Position numbers and translations under genes: made by a program. The notes under the pieces are model-generated. The model was not told the DNA's origin. It worked only from the letters and a program-made list of their open reading frames with translations, and did no database searches. 64,000 bases of DNA from a virus. The stretch spans positions 1 to 64,000 of IMG/VR virus record IMGVR_UViG_3300045970_000046. The stretch is one strand, 5' to 3'. This document shows, piece after piece, positions 59,051 through 64,000 of this stretch (position 1 is its first letter; the number at the start of each line of letters is the position of its first letter).

Positions 59051-61200
59051 TGCCGTACCTGTAGAATATAGATAATAGCGTTACCGTCAGGGGCTACTTC
59101 CTGAATCGAAACAATAGTCCAAATAGATTCGGCCGATTCTCTAATCTGGGCTTGAATATTAGGTGTGGCCGTTAAACCCTGGGCCGCGATTAATAGGCGC
59201 TTTTCTTTGGTTGGTAGAAGTTCATTAAAATCAGGCTGCCTATAATCGGCTGCTCCACCGTCTTTATTCTTACGGGAAGTAAGCCAGACACCCTTCACAG
59301 TCTGACTCATCGTACCGATACTTTCGATACGCCAAGGCCTAGCGACTTCAGCTAGTTGATCTACAAAGACAACGAGCTCGATATTGGCCCCAAATTTCGC
59401 GATAAGGCGTTTAGCTGTCTGCATAGCCTTTTCTATTACTTCACTAGGTATCTGAAGATAACCGAGGTGCGGCGCGGTTCCGCTGGCTGTAGATAGTAGA
59501 CTTAGGCTTACAAGATCATAAGCTAAACCTACTACAGAACGTTCACCGGTAGCCGCTGCAACACTAGAAGCTAAACCTAGTATAACATCGCCTGTTACAT
59601 CGCGTAACCCTTCTAATACACCATATGTTGAAGCTGAAGTTATTCCCTCAGCTGGGCCTAAAGCTTCTATAGTTTCCGTACCGGTTAGTAGTCCTAGGGC
59701 TGATCCCGACGCTATACCTAAGACTTCACCGCTTACATTACGTACTCCCAGTACGAGAGTACAAGCGGAACCCTCCGAGATACCACTAGGCGTACCAGAT
59801 ACACTTCTATACCCACTTAAGCTAGTAGTTCCAGAACTTGAAACTAAAGAAGATACACTAGTGGATATACTTCTCGTACCTACTAGAGTTAGGGCTGTAG
59901 TAGATACAAGACTAGAAGCCGTTCCCGGTACCGCCCTACTCGCAAGAGGTATACCGAGTGTAGAGGAGGACGTAGTAGCTAGACCCGAGCCAGATCTTAC
60001 CTCTAGACTGTAGGAACTACCTGTAGCAGCCCCTACACTTGATGTAGAAACTAAGCCCGGGACTACCGCTGTGATCGCTCTAGTACCCGTAGAACCGGAT
60101 AAGACCGACACCGAGGTAACTGTGGCCACAGAGCTTACGTTTCGAGCTCCAGTGCCGGTACCTAAAGCGGATGTAGAAGTTACGCTACCGACCGTGGTTG
60201 TTAAGGAACGTGAGCCAGTCGATGTAAGGGTAGAGGTAGAAGTAAGAGTAGCTACCGCGGAGCTGACCGAGCGTGTGCCTGTAGCTACTGAAATAGCTGA
60301 TGTAGACGGATAGGTAAGTGTATCCGTGATATTACGTGAACCTGTACCGGTACCTATGCTCGATGTAGAACTTATACTTCCGGCCGTGGTTGTTATTCCA
60401 CGAGTACCAGTGCTAACCTCAGTGCTAGTAGAGGAGATACTACCGGCTGTAGTGACTATGGCCCTTGTGCCGGTTGGTGCACCTAGGCTAGATACAGAAC
60501 TACATGCCAAACCCGTACCAGAAGCAGCCACAGAGGCGGATCCGGTAGCTATACCAAGGGCTGAGGTAGATTGTACGCTAGCGGGCGTCGCCGTTACAGC
60601 CCGCGTACCTGTAGAGGCTGTAATAGTCGAACTAGAACTGAGACTAGTAGAACTAGCTACATCACGGGAGCCTGTAGAGTTACCCGCCGTCGATGACGAC
60701 GACGTAGCCAGTGCTGTATTAGTCCCCTGCCGTGTATTGGTAGTAGAACCTAGAACAGAAGTAGAAGAGAGTCCACCGGCGGTAGAACTAATACTACGAG
60801 AACCTGTACTAGAACCGAGGGACGAAGAAGAAGAGACATCTACCCCAGTTCCACTTCTAGATTCGCTAACGGTAGCGAAACCGGTAGAGACTGAATAGGC
60901 GCTAGACGATGTAAGAGCGCCAGCCGCTACAGATACAGCTCTAGCCCCGGTAGAATTATTAAGAGCGGAACTAGAGCTTGCGGTAGAGCCTGTACCTGTA
61001 GCATTACGGGAACCAGTAGAAGAACCTAAAGCGGAAGTTGAAGAGATCCCACTAGGTACAGAGCTAACACTACGTGTGCCGGTACTAGTACCGATGGTCG
61101 ATGTAGACGAAGTGTCTACCCCGGTACCACTTCGGGCTTCACCCGTAGCTCCAGCGTCGAAAACGCCGGTGTCGAAGATATTAGGGTCGAAGACCGCCAC
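59047..61200 (-). CDS. neck/head-closure protein with long Ser/Thr repeat
   Basis: A 717-residue protein. It starts MAVFDPNIFDTGVFDAG, then about 550 residues of Ser/Thr/Gly/Ala-rich repeats spaced 16-20 residues (ISSTSALGSSTGSRNV and variants). The last 130 residues (VIEKAMQTAKRLIAKFGANIELVVF...ARPWRIES) are a head-tail joining domain found in other phages without the repeat. The repeats may decorate the neck surface. Confidence 0.65.
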   Translation of the reverse strand: MAVFDPNIFDTGVFDAGATGEARSGTGVDTSSTSTIGTSTGTRSVSSVPSGISSTSALGSSTGSRNATGTGSTASSSSALNNSTGARAVSVAAGALTSSSAYSVSTGFATVSESRSGTGVDVSSSSSLGSSTGSRSISSTAGGLSSTSVLGSTTNTRQGTNTALATSSSSTAGNSTGSRDVASSTSLSSSSTITASTGTRAVTATPASVQSTSALGIATGSASVAASGTGLACSSVSSLGAPTGTRAIVTTAGSISSTSTEVSTGTRGITTTAGSISSTSSIGTGTGSRNITDTLTYPSTSAISVATGTRSVSSAVATLTSTSTLTSTGSRSLTTTVGSVTSTSALGTGTGARNVSSVATVTSVSVLSGSTGTRAITAVVPGLVSTSSVGAATGSSYSLEVRSGSGLATTSSSTLGIPLASRAVPGTASSLVSTTALTLVGTRSISTSVSSLVSSSGTTSLSGYRSVSGTPSGISEGSACTLVLGVRNVSGEVLGIASGSALGLLTGTETIEALGPAEGITSASTYGVLEGLRDVTGDVILGLASSVAAATGERSVVGLAYDLVSLSLLSTASGTAPHLGYLQIPSEVIEKAMQTAKRLIAKFGANIELVVFVDQLAEVARPWRIESIGTMSQTVKGVWLTSRKNKDGGAADYRQPDFNELLPTKEKRLLIAAQGLTATPNIQAQIRESAESIWTIVSIQEVAPDGNAIIYILQVRQ

Positions 61201-61220
61201 GGGCTAACCCCCTAGAACGG

Positions 61221-62156
61221 TCAGAAATCGCTTTCGACGTACAACCGAACCATAGCCATATTATGAGCTGCGGCTAGTGCACCGTTACGGACTTGAAAGC
61301 GAGGTCCGAGTAATGTCGTAGCCGCCGGGACGTTAGTCGTATAGCTAGTGTTGAGCAGGTCCGTTCCAACACCGCTGTTAGCGATCTGCTGCACGCGCAC
61401 GAACAACTCCGTAGTGCCCGGCTTCACATACATCGTCAGGTCGAAGACTTGTTCGGCAGCCGCAGCTACCAACGCGGAAGACCGGGTTGCAGCCGCCGTA
61501 CCGGCGCGGACGCAGAAGTACCAAGAAGCGTCCGCGGCGTTTAGGTGCATTCCACAGAAGTCGTTGATTGTGCTGGAGGGGTCACCGGCCAGAGCAACGA
61601 TGGTGCTACCCACCCCCACGCACTTCTGGACCCCTGTAGTGTGGAGCGTGCCCTGCGTGAAGCGGCAGTAGAAGAACCAGCCGCCGGGGGTGTTGGCGCT
61701 GCCACCAAACATCGAGGCACGAGGGGCCCACGCCCCTGCTGCGTTACCTGCCGTGGTGCTAGTAGCGAACTGTACCTTGTCGAGCGACGTACTCAGGTTC
61801 GTCAGAGCATTGGTGGGGTGCGAGAGCGTAGCGCCCGTGGTAGGCGTCATACCCTGCGAACCCATAGCGGTGGCCGTACCCGGCCCCCAAAGAATGACGC
61901 GATTCGTAAATAGCGACGTCTGGAGCATCGAATCTACTCCAGAGGGACCCTTAATCTTCGGCATAGCCCGGCCGGCGATAAGCTTAGCGTATAGGCTCAT
62001 CTTACCGGCGGCCGGTGTAGCCGGGTCGGTGGTACCCGCGGTCATTAAGATACCATCGGCGTCTGGAACGTGGTCAGCGTTCCATTCGTCTTTACTAGCC
62101 ACAGTACCGTCGGCGCCCTGTGCCTTGGCGCTAACGAAGGTATGCTTGAGCGCCAT
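61221..62156 (-). CDS. structural protein with EWNADH motif
   Basis: A 311-residue protein. TFVSAKAQGADGTVASKDEWNADH is a pattern seen at the start of phage fibre and appendage proteins. The remaining 200 residues are beta-rich with GGWFFYCRFTQG and a final VRLYVESDF. It may be a decoration or receptor-binding protein near the neck. Codons are G/C-rich. Confidence 0.6.
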   Translation of the reverse strand: MALKHTFVSAKAQGADGTVASKDEWNADHVPDADGILMTAGTTDPATPAAGKMSLYAKLIAGRAMPKIKGPSGVDSMLQTSLFTNRVILWGPGTATAMGSQGMTPTTGATLSHPTNALTNLSTSLDKVQFATSTTAGNAAGAWAPRASMFGGSANTPGGWFFYCRFTQGTLHTTGVQKCVGVGSTIVALAGDPSSTINDFCGMHLNAADASWYFCVRAGTAAATRSSALVAAAAEQVFDLTMYVKPGTTELFVRVQQIANSGVGTDLLNTSYTTNVPAATTLLGPRFQVRNGALAAAHNMAMVRLYVESDF

Positions 62157-62169
62157 GTTTAAGCCGGAC

Positions 62170-62553
62170 TTACGTGATGGAGATAGTTAGGGCGCTGACC
62201 GTGTAAGTGCCGTTAGAGCCGTAAGCACCTTCAGCCGCCGAAAGAGCTCCAGAGCCACAGAAGTCGGCGGCTACACCAGCCGCAGCGATACGCCACAGGC
62301 CGTAATGACTGAAGGCGTCACCGGCCTGGACGGAGATAACGGCACTTGCCCCAAGACCCTTGCTACCAGCCGCAGCCGCAGCCATATTTAACTGGACGCG
62401 GGCATACGGGGCTCCGGACATCTCGTTAGCCGACGCTGTCGCGAACACACCGGCCGGATCGGCACTGTGTAACGAGATATAGGTACCGGAGGAAGCACCC
62501 GTACCATAGCGCTGATCGAGTTCGTAGTTACGGGCATCTACTGACTGGGGCAT
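62170..62553 (-). CDS. small structural protein
   Basis: A 127-residue protein, TYISLHSADPAGVFATASANEMSGAPYARVQLNM..., a fold seen in small phage structural proteins. Follows the connector gene. Similar in pattern to the proteins at 48319 and 45473. Confidence 0.6.
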   Translation of the reverse strand: MPQSVDARNYELDQRYGTGASSGTYISLHSADPAGVFATASANEMSGAPYARVQLNMAAAAAGSKGLGASAVISVQAGDAFSHYGLWRIAAAGVAADFCGSGALSAAEGAYGSNGTYTVSALTISIT

Positions 62554-62561
62554 AAGTTCTC

Positions 62562-63395
62562 CTAGATACGAATAAGTTGCAGTCGGTTACCGAACCGGAA
62601 AAGTGGAGTAAGTAGAGCTTCTACTTTTGTGAGTTTGGGTAAGGGTGAATAGGTACCTTCGCCTACAGCGTACTCTGTTTCAATAACGTCTACCTTCTCC
62701 TTTTTAACAGGAGAGGCTAAACGTGTAGGGAGTAGATCATCGGTTGTAAGTAATTCAATAGCTAACTGGCACTGGGCGTCTTTTAATAGCTGAGGAATTA
62801 CATCTATAGCTATATCAAAAGAGTCTACCTGTACGTCTATCCTAGGCCATTGAAGGGCTTGTGTACCGGAAACTTTGGTACCACGATAACGATCCCGAAC
62901 CTGCTCGAGATAATCAATAGCCTTAGTAAGTAGTATCTCGAGGGCGGGTTCATTCACGCCGGCGTCAATACCACCCGTAAACAAGATAGGTGACGACCAG
63001 GCCATATCCGCGGTCAGTATCCGGGACGATGTACCCGGAGTAACTATATTAAACTCGGCTGTGAGGGCGTTATCTACATCGGCTACTGTAGAAACATCTA
63101 CCTCATAATGAACTTGTACAGCATTCGCAAGAATAGTAACAGTAACGCCAGCTGCAGGAACTGAATCACCGCTAAGTTGAAGGCTGGTTTCGTTTCCATT
63201 GAGACCGGCCACTTTTGCTTCAAGAATACTGTTATAACCAGAAGGAAGACCAGAAAGTGTAGCTCGGCTAGCAGGATAGGATGTTCCAGAAACGAAAGTA
63301 ACACCTCGCTTAGCGGCATAGGTCCTAGCCTCCCCTGTCGTTACGTAGGAGTTGGCCCCCGCCACGAGTGTACCATCTTCGATGACGAGGGCCAT
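62562..63395 (-). CDS. head-tail connector, DnaT-like, with insertion
   Basis: A 277-residue protein. The ends, MALVIEDGTLVAGANSYVTTGEARTYAAKRG and LTKAIDYLEQVRDRYRGTKVSGTQALQWPR, match a phage connector/DnaT-like family. A roughly 100-residue beta-rich stretch (about 40-140) is inserted between them. The protein joins head to tail. Confidence 0.7.
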   Translation of the reverse strand: MALVIEDGTLVAGANSYVTTGEARTYAAKRGVTFVSGTSYPASRATLSGLPSGYNSILEAKVAGLNGNETSLQLSGDSVPAAGVTVTILANAVQVHYEVDVSTVADVDNALTAEFNIVTPGTSSRILTADMAWSSPILFTGGIDAGVNEPALEILLTKAIDYLEQVRDRYRGTKVSGTQALQWPRIDVQVDSFDIAIDVIPQLLKDAQCQLAIELLTTDDLLPTRLASPVKKEKVDVIETEYAVGEGTYSPLPKLTKVEALLTPLFRFGNRLQLIRI

Positions 63396-63407
63396 TCCTA
63401 GTTCTCC

Positions 63408-63617
63408 TTACGTGGTAGCGATCGAGCGCCAGGCCGTACCGTTCCAGACAGACAGAACGTTAGTGCCGACTAAGAGGCACATAAAGCCAGACGGCGGAGT
63501 ACCATTAGCCGTGACCCAAGCGGTACGGGCAGTAGCATCGGCAACAGAGAGAATCTTAATAGCCCCGGGATCCTTGTAACCAGACGAATCGTGACCCGGG
63601 AATGAATTCTTAGCCAT
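63408..63617 (-). CDS. small structural-region protein
   Basis: A 69-residue protein ending SVWNGTAWRSIATT, a small beta motif also found at the tips of many phage proteins. Located between the connector and the 63621 gene. Function unknown. Confidence 0.6.
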   Translation of the reverse strand: MAKNSFPGHDSSGYKDPGAIKILSVADATARTAWVTANGTPPSGFMCLLVGTNVLSVWNGTAWRSIATT

Positions 63618-63620
63618 GGC

Positions 63621-63929
63621 TTACTTCTCCTTAGCGGCAGGGGCTGCAGGGGGAGGCGGAGGTACGGCCTTAGGAGGAGCAACCACTTCGGCCGGCGGAG
63701 CAGGTAGGGCACGCTTCTGCACGGCCTTAACAATCTCCTTATACTTCTCAACGTACGCGGCAGGTGGGTCGCCGGCAACACCATCGCAATGCTCGATAGA
63801 GTCACCGTCGCCGAAGTGCTGCTTGTTACGGAACATAGAGGTACCGAGATCCCAGGCCTCGTCAATTTGGGCCTGAGTTGGAACAGGACCGTCGATAAAG
63901 TAGAGGATTTTCCGCTTTGAGGTCTGCAT
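63621..63929 (-). CDS. hypothetical protein with Pro/Ala-rich tail
   Basis: A 102-residue protein. N-terminal part KRKILYFIDGPVPTQAQIDEAWDLG; the last 30 residues are Pro/Ala/Val-rich. In the head-tail region, directly after a strong hairpin. No family recognised. Confidence 0.6.
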   Translation of the reverse strand: MQTSKRKILYFIDGPVPTQAQIDEAWDLGTSMFRNKQHFGDGDSIEHCDGVAGDPPAAYVEKYKEIVKAVQKRALPAPPAEVVAPPKAVPPPPPAAPAAKEK

Positions 63930-63952
63930 TATTTCTCCTTGGTAGTTTTAGG

Positions 63953-63983
63953 AAGAACGAGGGGAGTCTAACCCCTCGTTCTT
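63953..63983. terminator. strong hairpin, probable terminator or attenuator
   Basis: AAGAACGAGGGG (63953-63964) and CCCCTCGTTCTT (63972-63983) form a perfect 12-bp stem with a 7-nt loop. On the minus strand the sequence then reads CTAAAACT, with no clean U-run. It lies upstream of the first gene in the window, where the capsid genes are expected on the right. Confidence 0.55.
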
Positions 63984-64000
63984 AGCCCGTGGAACCTTGA

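Noticed and set aside
60071-60898. Long plus-strand frames opposite the Ser/Thr repeat gene
   Set aside because: The repeat bias of the minus-strand gene keeps the opposite frame open; there is no ribosome binding site or known domain.
1-64000. Integrase, repressor and attachment site for a temperate life style
   Set aside because: No integrase-like gene or clear att core was seen in this window; the HTH gene alone is not enough.

Overview
This window is part of the genome of a tailed double-stranded DNA phage with a long non-contractile tail (siphovirus type). The evidence is a complete tail module with a 2,126-residue tape measure, a lysis module, a replication and recombination set, a tRNA/tmRNA cluster and dozens of small overlapping early genes. 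Several traits point to a host with an outer membrane: a TipJ/gpJ-like host-specificity protein, a NlpC/P60 (lambda gpK-like) protein, a transglycosylase domain in the tape measure, and a membrane protein plus lipoprotein pair that looks like a two-part spanin. The host genus cannot be named from the sequence. The tRNAs and the tmRNA lack an encoded CCA end.

Layout. (1) 1-13,562, plus strand: tightly packed small genes, many with CxxC zinc-binding motifs and most overlapping as TAATG or ATGA. They are interrupted by tRNA-Ile(UAU), tRNA-Glu(UUC), tRNA-Leu(UAG), tRNA-Gln(UUG), tRNA-Leu(UAA), a one-piece tmRNA (tag ANEPMALLAVA) and a probable structured RNA of about 100 nt. Two genes here (4536 and 6237) share a DNA-binding-like domain. 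(2) 13,641-19,260, minus strand: SF2 helicase, PD-(D/E)XK nuclease, deoxyribosyltransferase-like protein, DUF669 (SSB-like) protein, Sak4-like recombinase ATPase and an endonuclease VII-type HNH gene. (3) 19,425-28,612, plus strand, from a divergent promoter region: small HTH protein, then queE, queC, queD, a phosphoribosyltransferase-FolE fusion and dpdA, i.e. the whole route from GTP to preQ0 plus the enzyme that puts it into DNA. Next come another HNH gene, a sliding-clamp-like protein, two MazG-like proteins and a family A DNA polymerase. (4) 28,656 to the right end, minus strand: head-tail connector genes, neck, tail terminator, tail tube, frameshifted tail assembly chaperones, tape measure, tail tip and fibre genes, then the lysis genes.

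The strand switches are clean. A strong terminator lies at the convergent junction near 13.6 kb, two opposed promoters sit near 19.3 kb, and a second convergent junction is near 28.6 kb. The genes suggest a lytic phage that takes over translation (tRNAs, tmRNA), replicates with its own polymerase, clamp and recombinase, and replaces part of its guanines with a 7-deazaguanine to evade restriction.

The most unusual parts are: a QueC that has lost all four zinc-site cysteines; a tail-tip region with tandem subtilisin-like proteins, one of which has lost its catalytic residues; a glycine/alanine/histidine repeat shared by three neighbouring tail-region proteins including an unlisted 59-residue lipoprotein; an Ig-like domain split across two genes; a C-terminal KPPWxK signature on three unrelated early proteins; and a candidate new structured RNA inside the tRNA cluster.
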